Made by a program: the position numbers and the translations under genes. This document shows positions 1 to 7,490 of a stretch of DNA of 12,171 nucleotides, piece by piece. Every line of letters starts with the position of its first letter. Position 1 is the first letter of the stretch. The notes beneath the pieces were generated by a model that did no database searches, was not told the DNA's origin, and was given only the letters and a program-made list of their open reading frames with translations. Origin of the DNA: Bordetella sp. (GTDB taxonomy: Bacteria > Pseudomonadota > Gammaproteobacteria > Burkholderiales > Burkholderiaceae_B); assembly GCA_027450125.1 (NCBI GenBank), contig DAIDKG010000417.1, forward strand, positions 1 to 12,171. The letters are read 5' to 3'.

Positions 1-193
1 CAACGACATCGAATTCGTGCTTTACCACAGCGACAACGTCGAAGCCTCGGGCTTCGTGCAGCACCTGAAGTTGCCGCATTACGTGGACTTCCAGGCCGAG
101 CTCGCGCTGCTGCGCCGCATACATGCCGAGCACGCCGGCACGGCGAGGGACGGGGATGCGGCTACCCCCCACGAAACCGCCGACGAGGCCTGA
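1..193 (+). CDS. phnI: PhnI, C-P lyase core subunit (3' end only)
   Basis: Only the last 63 codons are present, read from base 2 to the TGA at 191-193. The reading contains a conserved-looking block, HSDNVEASGFVQHLKLPHYV, followed by DFQAEL, which I recognise as the C-terminal region of PhnI. PhnI is a subunit of the PhnGHIJ core complex. In the known pathway it works with PhnG, PhnH and PhnL to exchange adenine of ATP for the phosphonate, giving a ribose 1-phosphonate 5-triphosphate. The last 20 or so residues (Ala, Asp, Glu and Thr rich) look like a poorly conserved tail. The stop lies three bases before the phnJ start, as expected inside a phn operon. Identification rests on this tail plus the following phnJ; the catalytic part is outside the window. 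Confidence 0.9.
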   Translation, partial: NDIEFVLYHSDNVEASGFVQHLKLPHYVDFQAELALLRRIHAEHAGTARDGDAATPHETADEA

Positions 194-196
194 GAC

Positions 197-1090
197 ATGA
201 ACGAACCCGACCGCGCGCAATCCGATCGCGACGAACACTACAACTTCGGCTACCTGGACGAATCGACCAAGCGCATGGTGCGCCGCGCCCTGCTCAAGGC
301 CGTCGCCATTCCCGGCTACCAGGTGCCCTTCGGCAGCCGCGAGATGCCTTTGCCCTATGGCTGGGGCACGGGCGGCATCCAGGTCACCGCATCGATCATT
401 GGTCCGGACGACGTGCTCAAGGTCATAGACCAGGGCTCGGACGACACGACCAACGCCATCAATATCCGCCGTTTCTTCGGCCGCGTGACCGGCGTGCGCA
501 CGACCGAGTCCACCCGGCAGGCGACGCTCATCCAGACGCGGCACCGCATCCCCGAGACGCCGCTGGCCGAAGGCCAGGTGATGGTGTTCCAGGTGCCCAT
601 CTCGGAACCGCTGCGCTGGCTCGAACCCAGCGAGGTCGAGACCCGCACCATGCATGCGCTGGCAGAATACGGCTCCATGCACGTCAAGCTGTACGAGGAC
701 ATCGCGCGCTACGGCCACATCGCCACCGCGTACGACTATCCGGTGGTCGTCAACGACCGCTACATGATGCGCCCCTCGCCCATACCCAAGTTCGACAACC
801 CCAAGCTCGATCGCAGCCCGGCGCTGATGCTGTTCGGCGCTGGCCGCGAAAAGCGCGTGTATGCCGTGCCGCCCTATACCCGAGTCAAGAGCCTGGACTT
901 CGAGGACCACCCCTTCACCATCGAGAAGTGGTCGGAATGCTGCAGCCTGTGCGGTTCGGGCAGCAGCTTTCTCGACGAGATCATCGTCGACGACCAGGGC
1001 ACGCGCCACTTCGTGTGCTCGGACACCGAATACTGCGCCGTACACCAGGCCGAGCAGGCCACGGCCAAGGCCAAGGGAGACCGGACATGA
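197..1090 (+). CDS. phnJ: PhnJ, radical-SAM carbon-phosphorus lyase
   Basis: A 297-residue protein matching the family length. PhnJ cleaves the C-P bond of ribose 1-phosphonate 5-phosphate, releasing the alkane (methane from methylphosphonate) and a cyclic ribose phosphate. The family's unusual cysteine motif CX2CX21CX5C is intact: Cys249, Cys252, Cys274 and Cys280. The first three would hold the 4Fe-4S cluster and Cys280 corresponds to the E. coli thiyl-radical Cys272. An extra Cys248 lies directly before the motif. The block AIPGYQVPFGSREMPLPYGW near residue 37 contains Gly40, aligned by position with E. coli Gly32, the proposed glycyl radical site. A GAGG ribosome site lies at 185-188 inside the end of phnI, 8 nt before the ATG. 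The stop TGA overlaps the phnK start (ATGA), which implies translational coupling. Identity is very secure. Confidence 0.97.
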   Translation: MNEPDRAQSDRDEHYNFGYLDESTKRMVRRALLKAVAIPGYQVPFGSREMPLPYGWGTGGIQVTASIIGPDDVLKVIDQGSDDTTNAINIRRFFGRVTGVRTTESTRQATLIQTRHRIPETPLAEGQVMVFQVPISEPLRWLEPSEVETRTMHALAEYGSMHVKLYEDIARYGHIATAYDYPVVVNDRYMMRPSPIPKFDNPKLDRSPALMLFGAGREKRVYAVPPYTRVKSLDFEDHPFTIEKWSECCSLCGSGSSFLDEIIVDDQGTRHFVCSDTEYCAVHQAEQATAKAKGDRT

Positions 1091-1863
1091 ACGCCGCGCC
1101 GCTGCTTTCGGCACGCGACCTCACCTACACCTGGGACGGCCTGCACGGCTGCCGGGATGTGAGCTTCGATCTCTATCCCGGCGAAGTGCTGTGCGTGGTG
1201 GGCGAGTCCGGTTCGGGCAAATCCACCCTGCTGTCGGCCGTCTCAGGCCAGATGGAGCCCCAGGCGGGCAGCGTCTGGTACGACACCCGCGAGGACGGAC
1301 TGGTCGACCTGCAGACGCTGTCGGCCGCGCGCCGCCGCGTGCTGTCGCGCACCGACTGGGGCTTCGTGCGCCAGCACGCCCGCGACGGCCTGCGCATGCA
1401 GGTCAGTGCCGGCGCCAATATCGCCGAGCGCCTGATGGCCATCGGCAACCGTAACTATGCCGATCTGCGCGGCACCGCCGGCGACTGGCTGCAGAAGATG
1501 GAAATCGACCAGGGTCGTCTGGACGACGCACCGGAGTCGTTCTCGGGCGGCATGCAGCAGCGCCTGCAGATCGCACGCAACCTGGTCACGCATCCGCGCA
1601 TGATGTTCATGGACGAACCCACCGCCTCGCTGGACGTGTCGGTGCAGGCGCGCCTGCTGGATCTGCTGCGCCAGTTGGTCACCGACTTGCACCTGGCCGC
1701 CATCGTCGTCACCCACGACCTGGCTGTGGCGCGCCTGCTGGCGCAGCGCACGCTGGTCATGAAGGGCGGCAAGGTGGTCGAGAGCGGACTTACCGACCAG
1801 ATCCTGGACGATCCGCAGCACCCCTATACCCAATTGCTGGTGTCCTCGATTCTGCAGAGTTGA
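1087..1863 (+). CDS. phnK: PhnK, C-P lyase ABC-type ATPase
   Basis: A 258-residue ABC ATPase, close to the usual length of about 252. The start at 1087 was chosen over an upstream in-frame ATG at 928 because it gives the normal ATGA overlap with phnJ, has an AAGGGAGA ribosome site at 1073-1080, and begins where PhnK homology begins. Visible motifs are Walker A GESGSGKST at 39-47, the signature SGGMQ at 153-157, Walker B running into DEP at 172-178, and the H-loop His210. PhnK binds the PhnGHIJ core next to PhnJ. It resembles dipeptide-transporter ATPases (note EPTASLDVSVQARLLDLLRQ), but the setting between phnJ and phnL fixes its role. No membrane partner is encoded nearby, which is normal for PhnK. 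Confidence 0.95.
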   Translation: MNAAPLLSARDLTYTWDGLHGCRDVSFDLYPGEVLCVVGESGSGKSTLLSAVSGQMEPQAGSVWYDTREDGLVDLQTLSAARRRVLSRTDWGFVRQHARDGLRMQVSAGANIAERLMAIGNRNYADLRGTAGDWLQKMEIDQGRLDDAPESFSGGMQQRLQIARNLVTHPRMMFMDEPTASLDVSVQARLLDLLRQLVTDLHLAAIVVTHDLAVARLLAQRTLVMKGGKVVESGLTDQILDDPQHPYTQLLVSSILQS

Positions 1864-1864
1864 G

Positions 1865-1936
1865 ATGACCTTCCCTACACTCACTACGTTCGTTGCCCGC
1901 CAGCCAGGGTTGCGCCTGCCTCGGGTGGCCGGGTGA
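1865..1936 (+). other. Short ORF (23 codons) linking phnK and phnL
   Basis: Between phnK and phnL lie 81 bases, the only sizeable gap within the phn genes seen here. An ATG at 1865, one base after the phnK stop, opens a 23-codon frame that ends in a TGA at 1934-1936. That stop overlaps an in-frame GTG of phnL at 1933 (GTGA) and lies 8 nt before the phnL ATG at 1945. The predicted peptide begins [17 protein letters not shown] do not recognise it. It could be a coupling device that carries ribosomes from phnK to phnL, or an accident of low stop frequency in GC-rich DNA. No strong hairpin is visible; CCCGCCAGCC near 1897 pairs only imperfectly with GGTGGCCGGG near 1924. Confidence 0.3.
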
Positions 1937-1944
1937 AGACTGAT

Positions 1945-2661
1945 ATGACCAATACTCCCATGATAGAAGTGCGCGGCCTGCACAAACTGTTCACCCTGCA
2001 CAACCAGGGCGGCATCCGCCTGCCCGTGCTCGAAGACGTGCACTTCGATGCCGGCCCCGGCGACTGCCTGGTGCTGGCCGGTCCGTCGGGCGCGGGCAAG
2101 AGCACGCTGCTGCGCTGCCTCTACGGCAACTACCTGCCGACCGAGGGCAGCATCCGGATGCGCCAGGGTGTGCAATGGGTGGACATCGCCCAGGCCACGG
2201 AACAGCAGATCCTGGCCCTGCGCCGCCAAACCGTCGCCTACGTCAGCCAGTTCCTGCGCGTGATTCCGCGCGTTTCGACGCTGGATGTCGTGGCCGAGCC
2301 CCTGCGCCAGCGCGGCGTGCCCGCCGAGCCGGCGCGCGACCGGGCCGCCGAGCTGCTCACACGCCTGAATGTGCCCGAACGCCTCTGGAGCCTGGCGCCC
2401 GCCACATTCTCCGGCGGCGAGCAGCAGCGCGTGAACATCGCGCGCGGCCTGATAGGCGGCCACCCCATCCTGCTCCTGGACGAACCCACCGCTTCGCTGG
2501 ACGCCGACAACCGCGCCGTGGTGATCGAACTCATCCGCGAAGCCCGTGCCGACTGCCGCTGCCTGATCGGCATCTTCCACGACGAAGCCGCGCGCGACGC
2601 AGTCGCCACCCGGCTCCTGCCCTTGCAAGCCGCCGCGCCCGCCATGGCCGCAGCGCGCTGA
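1945..2661 (+). CDS. phnL: PhnL, C-P lyase ABC-type ATPase
   Basis: From the ATG at 1945 the product has 238 residues, slightly longer than E. coli PhnL (about 226). A GTG at 1933 in the same frame would add four residues and overlaps the stop of the short ORF upstream, so the exact start is uncertain; neither has a strong ribosome site. Motifs, numbered from 1945: Walker [10 protein letters not shown] at 46-54, signature SGGEQQ at 156-161, Walker B ILLLDEP at 175-181, and H-loop FHDE with His212. In the pathway PhnL is needed with PhnG, PhnH and PhnI for the nucleosidase step that joins phosphonate to the ribose of ATP. In structural work on E. coli it docks onto PhnK. The C-terminus is an Ala-rich tail. 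Confidence 0.94.
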   Translation: MTNTPMIEVRGLHKLFTLHNQGGIRLPVLEDVHFDAGPGDCLVLAGPSGAGKSTLLRCLYGNYLPTEGSIRMRQGVQWVDIAQATEQQILALRRQTVAYVSQFLRVIPRVSTLDVVAEPLRQRGVPAEPARDRAAELLTRLNVPERLWSLAPATFSGGEQQRVNIARGLIGGHPILLLDEPTASLDADNRAVVIELIREARADCRCLIGIFHDEAARDAVATRLLPLQAAAPAMAAAR

Positions 2662-2677
2662 CCCGGAGTCCCCACCC

Positions 2678-3826
2678 ATGCACGCCACTTACATCACCCG
2701 CGCCCGCGTCGTCCTGCCCGACACGGTCCTGGAAAACAGCGCCGTCCTGATCGAGGACGGCCTCATCGCCGCGATCGAGCCGGCCGGCAGCCACCGCGCG
2801 CAGGTCGTGGACCTGCAGGGCCAGTGGCTCATGCCAGGCCTGGTCGACCTGCACTGCGACGCCATCGAGAAGGAGACCGAGCCGCGCGCGAGCGTGCTGT
2901 TCCCGCTGGACTTCGCCCTGGCCCAGGTCGATCGCCGCAACGCCATGTCGGGCATTACCACGCCCTACCACGCCCTGTCCTTCTCCAACAAGGAATGGGG
3001 CGTGCGCAACAACGAGACGGCCGCCGAACTGGCGCGCGCCATCCATGCCTTGGGCAAGCAGGGCCTGGTCGACAACCGCGTGCATCTGCGCTATGAAATC
3101 ACCGACCCCAAGGCGCTACCGCTGATCGAGGCACTGATCGACGCGGGCGCGGTGGACATGGTTTCGGTCATGGACCACTCACCCGGCCAGGGGCAGTTCA
3201 AGTCGCTGGAGTCCTATCTGCAATACATGATGGGCAATCACGGCATGGACCGGGCCCAGGCCGAGCAAGCCGCGCAGATCAAGCTCGATGGGGCCCAGGG
3301 CGCCGTCGAGCGCGTTGAGCGCCTGATCGCCCATGCGCGGCGCGCGGGCGTGGCCACGGCCAGCCACGACGACGACTCGGTGCAGCGCATCGACGCCCTG
3401 CGCAAGCTGGGCGTGGCCATCAGCGAGTTCCCCATCAACCTGGACACGGCCAAGGCTGCCGCGTCCTGTGGCCTGGCCACCATCCTGGGCGCGCCCAATG
3501 TGCTGCGCGGCGGCAGCCAGAGCGGATCGATGCGCGCCATCGACGGCATCCGCGCCGGCGTGACCCGCTGCCTGTGCTCGGACTACCAGCCTTCCACGCT
3601 GATGGCCGCGGTGTTCACGGTGCTGGAGCAGTCGGACCTGACCATGCCGCAGGCCGCGGCCCTGGTCACGTGCAATCCGGCGCAGGCTGCAGGCCTTGCC
3701 GACCGCGGGCGCATCCAGGTGGGTCTGCGCGCCGATCTGACCGCCGTGGGCAGGCAGGGGCGACTGCCGCAGCCAAGCCATGTCTGGTCGGCGGGCCGGC
3801 TGGTGTGCGCCACCCGCTATCCGTAG
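2678..3826 (+). CDS. phnM: PhnM, ribose 1-phosphonate triphosphate diphosphatase
   Basis: A 382-residue member of the amidohydrolase superfamily, of normal length for PhnM (about 378). It removes pyrophosphate from alpha-D-ribose 1-phosphonate 5-triphosphate to give the 5-phosphate used by PhnJ. The metal-binding HxD element is seen as HCD at residues 59-61 after the typical MPGLVDL strand, followed by EKETEPR. Other PhnM-like blocks are the VSVMDHSPGQGQF segment, ATASHDDD, and the C-terminal LCSDYQPSTLMAA segment. The ATG follows phnL by 16 nt and has a GGAG ribosome site at 2665-2668. It is the last plus-strand gene here; phnN and phnP are not directly downstream and would have to lie elsewhere. 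Confidence 0.95.
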   Translation: MHATYITRARVVLPDTVLENSAVLIEDGLIAAIEPAGSHRAQVVDLQGQWLMPGLVDLHCDAIEKETEPRASVLFPLDFALAQVDRRNAMSGITTPYHALSFSNKEWGVRNNETAAELARAIHALGKQGLVDNRVHLRYEITDPKALPLIEALIDAGAVDMVSVMDHSPGQGQFKSLESYLQYMMGNHGMDRAQAEQAAQIKLDGAQGAVERVERLIAHARRAGVATASHDDDSVQRIDALRKLGVAISEFPINLDTAKAAASCGLATILGAPNVLRGGSQSGSMRAIDGIRAGVTRCLCSDYQPSTLMAAVFTVLEQSDLTMPQAAALVTCNPAQAAGLADRGRIQVGLRADLTAVGRQGRLPQPSHVWSAGRLVCATRYP

Positions 3827-3871
3827 AGGCAGGCGCAGACGCGGCGGACGGCTCAAGAACCCCAACGCCGC

Positions 3872-3892
3872 GATCGGCGCAAAACGCCGATC
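3872..3892. terminator. Hairpin between convergent phnM and lyase genes
   Basis: A perfect 8-bp inverted repeat, GATCGGCG at 3872-3879 and CGCCGATC at 3885-3892, encloses the 5-base loop CAAAA. It lies 45 nt after the phnM stop and overlaps the first two bases of the TGA codon (complement of 3891-3893) of the converging gene, so it could end transcripts from both sides. There is no T run on either strand after the stem, so it is not a classical intrinsic terminator; it may instead stabilise 3' ends or pause polymerase. The remaining bases between the two genes show nothing else. Confidence 0.5.
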
Positions 3893-4763
3893 AACGCTCC
3901 GCGTAGCGCTGCTCCAGCTCGTCGTAGAGATCCTTGCTGACCAGGCGCTGGCGTTCGTTGAAAGGCGCCAGCAGGTTGGGATCCTCGTCGAGCTTGCCGT
4001 CGCGGCGCAAGGTCGACAGCGCCTTCTGCATGCCCAGCACCGCCCCCTGCAGGGCCGCGTTGGCGTACAGCACCAGGCTGTAGCCCTGCCTGCCCAGCTC
4101 ATCGGCAGTCATGGTGGGCGTCTTGCCGCCGACCACGATGTTGATGAGCAGCGGATGGTCAAGCCGCCGGGGGATCTCCCGGATCTCCTCGGCCGTGGTC
4201 ATGGCCTCGACGAAGAGGATGTCGGCGCCCGCCTCCGCAAAGCGCGCAGCCCGCTCGATGGCGCCCTCGAATCCTTCCACCGCCCGCGCGTCGGTGCGCG
4301 CGATGATCTGGAAGTCGGCGTCGCGTCGTGCATCGGTGGCGGCGCGGATCTTGTCGAGCATCTCGGACAGCGGCGCCACCGCCTTGCCGGCGAAGTGGCC
4401 GCAGCGCTTGGGAAAGACCTGGTCCTCGAGCTGGATGGCGTCGGCGCCGGCGCGCTCTAGCGCACGCACGGTATGCCACACGTTGACCGCGTTGCCAAAG
4501 CCCGTGTCGGCATCGACGATGAGCGGCAGGTCGACCGCATCGCGAATGCGCGAGGTGGCGTCGGCCACGTCGCGCAGGCCGATGATGCCCAGGTCGGGCA
4601 CGCCGTAGTGCATATTGGTCAGCCCGGCGCCCGTGAGATAGACGGCCTCGAAACCCTGGTCCGCGACCACCTTGGCGCTCATGGCGTTGAACGCCCCGGC
4701 CACGATCATGCCGTTGCGCCGCGCCACCTGCTCGCGCAGGATTTTCTTCGTCGACTTGCTCAT
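3891..4763 (-). CDS. Isocitrate lyase/PEP mutase superfamily enzyme, lyase type
   Basis: A 290-residue TIM-barrel enzyme of the isocitrate lyase/phosphoenolpyruvate mutase superfamily. The family's metal and substrate loop is seen as DADTGFG at residues 84-90, with Glu113 in QLEDQ. The flexible loop reads FPKRCGHF with Cys121, the catalytic cysteine of lyases that cut C-C bonds, such as 2-methylisocitrate lyase and 2,3-dimethylmalate lyase. True PEP mutases lack this Cys, so C-P bond formation is unlikely despite the phn neighbours. The substrate cannot be told: a 2-methylisocitrate, dimethylmalate or oxaloacetate-like acid are options. The start has a clear AGGAGA-type ribosome site (complement of 4771-4777). 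The gene follows the binding-protein gene by 29 nt and is the last of the minus-strand set. No prpC or prpD is visible here, so a role in the methylcitrate cycle is not supported. Confidence 0.85.
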   Translation of the reverse strand: MSKSTKKILREQVARRNGMIVAGAFNAMSAKVVADQGFEAVYLTGAGLTNMHYGVPDLGIIGLRDVADATSRIRDAVDLPLIVDADTGFGNAVNVWHTVRALERAGADAIQLEDQVFPKRCGHFAGKAVAPLSEMLDKIRAATDARRDADFQIIARTDARAVEGFEGAIERAARFAEAGADILFVEAMTTAEEIREIPRRLDHPLLINIVVGGKTPTMTADELGRQGYSLVLYANAALQGAVLGMQKALSTLRRDGKLDEDPNLLAPFNERQRLVSKDLYDELEQRYAER

Positions 4764-4792
4764 TGCGATGTCTCCTTATGCCTGGGCCGGGA

Positions 4793-6175
4793 TCACTTCT
4801 TCTTGGCTACCGCCTTCCTGACCACCGGATGATGGACCGGCACGGGATGATGGGCAACGGCCGGCACGCCGCCGGCCAGCGAGTGCGCCTGCATGGCGGC
4901 CAGTTCCAGCGCGGCCATCGGCGTCATCTTGTCGGCGAAGGCCTGATCCAGCGCATTGGCGAAAACGGCCTGGATGCGGTCGTAATGGTTGAGACGGAAG
5001 CCGCGGTTGATCGGCGACTCGGGGCCGCTCATGGATGCGATCACCGCCTGGGCGCCGGGTATGCGGTTGTAGTACGACACGTCCGAGGCGCGGAAGGCGG
5101 CCTCGGTCAACGGCAGGTAGCCGGTATGCTGGGTCCATTGGGCAGCAATGACAGGCTTGGACAGCCAGGCCAGGAACTGGGCCGTGGCCTTGTCCTGGTC
5201 GACCGGATGGCCCTCTGTGGCCCACAGGGCCGCGCCACTCACGAAGGGGCGGCCCGGCGAGGACGTGGCCTGCGGGTAGTAAGGCAGGGGCGCCACGCCG
5301 AAATTCAGGCCGCGCACGGCCTGGAAGTCGCCCATCGCGCCCGAGCTGCTGAGCAGAATGCCGCACTCGCCGCTGGCGAAGGCGGCGTCGGAACTGCGGT
5401 CGTTGCTGTGCTTGGGATACATCTGCGAGTCGACCCAGCTCACCATCAGCGACAGGTGCCGCATGTAGAGCATGTCGAACTGCATGGTGGGCGCGGCCTT
5501 GCTGGGGGCCAGCCCGTTCTCGTTGCTGGTGAGCGCCTGGTTGTTAACCGGAGCCAGGTTCTCGATCTGCACCATCACGTCCTGGCTGGTGGCAAACGGG
5601 CAGTCCATCCTGGCCTGGTCGCGAACCTTGAGGACCTGGTTCTGCAGGTCGGCCCAGGTGCGCGCGGGCTGCTTGGGATCCAGGCCGGCCTTCTTGTAGT
5701 CGTCGATGTTGTAGAACATCAGCGGAATCTCGGCCATCCACGGAAAGGCAAGCAGACGGCCCCTGCTGTCGTGCACGAAGCTGGTCGTGGCGGGCAGGTA
5801 CCACTTGGCATCCTTGATGGGATACCTGGCCAGCAGTTCATACAGCGGCTTGATGGCGGCGTGCTCGGCAACCACTTCCGGGGAGTGGTTGTCGGCCAGT
5901 TCCATGAGGTTGGGGGCCTGCTTGTCGCGGATGGCCGTCTCGGCCGCCTGCTTGAGCGCAGCTTCCGAGACGAAGGCACGCAGGTTCACCTCGACCCCGC
6001 TTTGCTCCTTGTTGTATTGACTGACGAGCTTCTCGAACTCGGACTTGTTTGCGCCGGTGAGCGTGTGCCAGACCTGGATCTGGGTGCTCGCCTGGGCGGC
6101 GAAAGGAGCCAGGGCAGCCAGCGCGGCACCGGCCAGCCATGCGCGCGAGGCGCGGGGGAACTGCGATGTCTTCAT
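4793..6175 (-). CDS. UgpB-like periplasmic solute-binding protein (orphan)
   Basis: A 460-residue extracellular solute-binding protein of the family 1 type, most like UgpB, the sn-glycerol 3-phosphate binding protein. The N-terminus is a signal peptide: basic start, hydrophobic core at about 13-26, and likely cleavage after AQA at residue 29. The mature protein begins with a strand ending in VWHTLTG, the usual start of this family. UgpB-like blocks include YNIDDYKKAGLDPKQP, SSSGAMG and QHTGYLPLTEAAF. The last 22 or so residues are rich in His, Pro, Val and Lys (AHHPVPVHHP), which I do not know from UgpB. The ATG lies 5 nt after the dadA stop and its ribosome site is poor, so translation is probably coupled to dadA. 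No permease or ATPase gene is adjacent, so it must share a transporter encoded elsewhere or act as a receptor. Its ligand is unknown. Confidence 0.85.
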   Translation of the reverse strand: MKTSQFPRASRAWLAGAALAALAPFAAQASTQIQVWHTLTGANKSEFEKLVSQYNKEQSGVEVNLRAFVSEAALKQAAETAIRDKQAPNLMELADNHSPEVVAEHAAIKPLYELLARYPIKDAKWYLPATTSFVHDSRGRLLAFPWMAEIPLMFYNIDDYKKAGLDPKQPARTWADLQNQVLKVRDQARMDCPFATSQDVMVQIENLAPVNNQALTSNENGLAPSKAAPTMQFDMLYMRHLSLMVSWVDSQMYPKHSNDRSSDAAFASGECGILLSSSGAMGDFQAVRGLNFGVAPLPYYPQATSSPGRPFVSGAALWATEGHPVDQDKATAQFLAWLSKPVIAAQWTQHTGYLPLTEAAFRASDVSYYNRIPGAQAVIASMSGPESPINRGFRLNHYDRIQAVFANALDQAFADKMTPMAALELAAMQAHSLAGGVPAVAHHPVPVHHPVVRKAVAKKK

Positions 6176-6180
6176 GATAC

Positions 6181-7437
6181 CTACAGACCTATGAAAGGGA
6201 AGTCGGGTTCGGGCGTGCGACCGCTGATCAGGTCGGCCAGAACCCGTCCGGAACCGGCGCCCATCGTCCAACCCAGCGTACCGTGGCCCGTGTTGAGGAA
6301 CAGGTTGGAGATGTGGGTACGGCCGATGATGGGCACGTTGGAGGGGGTGGACGGACGCAGGCCCGACCAGTAGCTGACGTTCTCGAAATCGAGCGCGTCG
6401 GGGAAGAGTTCGCGGGCAAGCCGGGTCATGGCCTCGCAGCGGGTGGTGTTCAGGCCGCGGCCGTAGCCGGCCAGTTCGGCGGTGCCGGCCATGCGCAGGC
6501 GGTCGCCAAGGCGCGAAAACACCACCTTGTAGCTGCTGTCGGTCAGGCTGACCACGGGTGTGCGCTGAGGGTCCAGCACCGGAAAGGTAGCCGAGTATCC
6601 CTTGGCCGGATACACATTGCACGGCACACCCAGCGGACGCACCAGATGCGGCGTGTGGCTGCCCAGGGCCGCGACGTAGGCATCGGCCTTGATCTGCCCG
6701 TAGAGGCCGTCGGCGTCGATGATTTCGGCTGCCTGCACCTGTCCGCCGGCGGCGAGCAGCCGCGTGACCTGGGTGTCGAAATGGAACTGCACGCCAGCCG
6801 CCTCGCAGCGCCGGGCCAGCTCGACAGTAAAGAGATGGACGTCGCCGGTCTCGTCATCGGGCGTGTAGTCCCCGCCCACGATCCGGGCGCGATGCGCCGC
6901 CAGGGCCGGTTCGATGGCAACGACTTCGTCGGCGCTGACGATGCGGCGCTCCACGCCGAAATCGCGCATCAGGCCGGCGGCGCGCTGCGAGCCCTCGAAC
7001 TCCTGCGGATCGCGGTAGAAGTTGAGGATGCCGCGCTCCAGATGGTTGTATTCGATGCCCAGTTCGCGGCGCATGCCTTGCAAGGTGGTACGGCTGTATT
7101 CGGCCAGGCGCACCATGGCGCGGATGTTTGGGGCCAGGCGCGAAGGCAGGCACTCGCGCAGGAAGGCCAGGCCCCAGGCCCATTGGCGCCAGTCCAGCTG
7201 CGGACGGAACAGCAGCGGCGAATCGTCGTGGAACATCCACTTGAGCAGCTTGAGCGGCGCCTGCGGATTGGCCCAGGGTTCGGCATAGGACACGGAGATC
7301 TGCGCTCCGTTGGCCAGGCTGGTCTCGCGCGCCGGGCCGCTGCAGCGATCGACCACCACCACGTCGTGGCCCGCCTGCCTGAGCCACCAGGCGCTGGCCA
7401 CGCCGATGATGCCACTGCCGAAAATCGCGACTTTCAT
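6181..7437 (-). CDS. dadA: DadA-like D-amino acid dehydrogenase
   Basis: A 418-residue FAD-dependent oxidoreductase of the DAO family, similar throughout to E. coli DadA (432 residues), which oxidatively deaminates D-amino acids at the membrane and passes electrons to the respiratory chain. The dinucleotide-binding motif GSGIIG is at residues 7-12, followed by ASAWWLRQAGHDV. Other shared blocks are PLKLLKWMF, RMVRLAEYSR (here AMVRLAEYSR), DDETGDVHLFT, YPAKGYS, and the C-terminal LNTGHGTLGWTMGAGSG. Where E. coli has NAGQIS this protein has NGAQIS. It also ends about 14 residues early, so it may be a paralogue with another substrate (a D-amino acid, or a secondary amine). The start has an AAAGGA site (complement of 7447-7452). 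The gene sits 53 nt after an oxidoreductase and 5 nt before the binding protein; no alanine racemase is nearby. The symbol is by similarity. Confidence 0.88.
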   Translation of the reverse strand: MKVAIFGSGIIGVASAWWLRQAGHDVVVVDRCSGPARETSLANGAQISVSYAEPWANPQAPLKLLKWMFHDDSPLLFRPQLDWRQWAWGLAFLRECLPSRLAPNIRAMVRLAEYSRTTLQGMRRELGIEYNHLERGILNFYRDPQEFEGSQRAAGLMRDFGVERRIVSADEVVAIEPALAAHRARIVGGDYTPDDETGDVHLFTVELARRCEAAGVQFHFDTQVTRLLAAGGQVQAAEIIDADGLYGQIKADAYVAALGSHTPHLVRPLGVPCNVYPAKGYSATFPVLDPQRTPVVSLTDSSYKVVFSRLGDRLRMAGTAELAGYGRGLNTTRCEAMTRLARELFPDALDFENVSYWSGLRPSTPSNVPIIGRTHISNLFLNTGHGTLGWTMGAGSGRVLADLISGRTPEPDFPFIGL

Positions 7438-7490
7438 GTTGGCTTGTCCTTTTGCTCTTGTCTGGTTTGGATGGCCGATGCCTGCTCCGT

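Noticed and set aside
1243..2688. A 481-codon minus-strand ORF across phnK and phnL
   Set aside because: It runs antisense to two ABC ATPases with intact Walker and signature motifs, and its translation is low-complexity Gly/Gln/His-rich sequence.
3891..4763. PEP mutase (phosphonate biosynthesis) suggested by nearness to the phn operon
   Set aside because: The catalytic loop contains KRCGH with the lyase cysteine, which PEP mutases lack, and there is no phosphonopyruvate decarboxylase or aminotransferase gene beside it.
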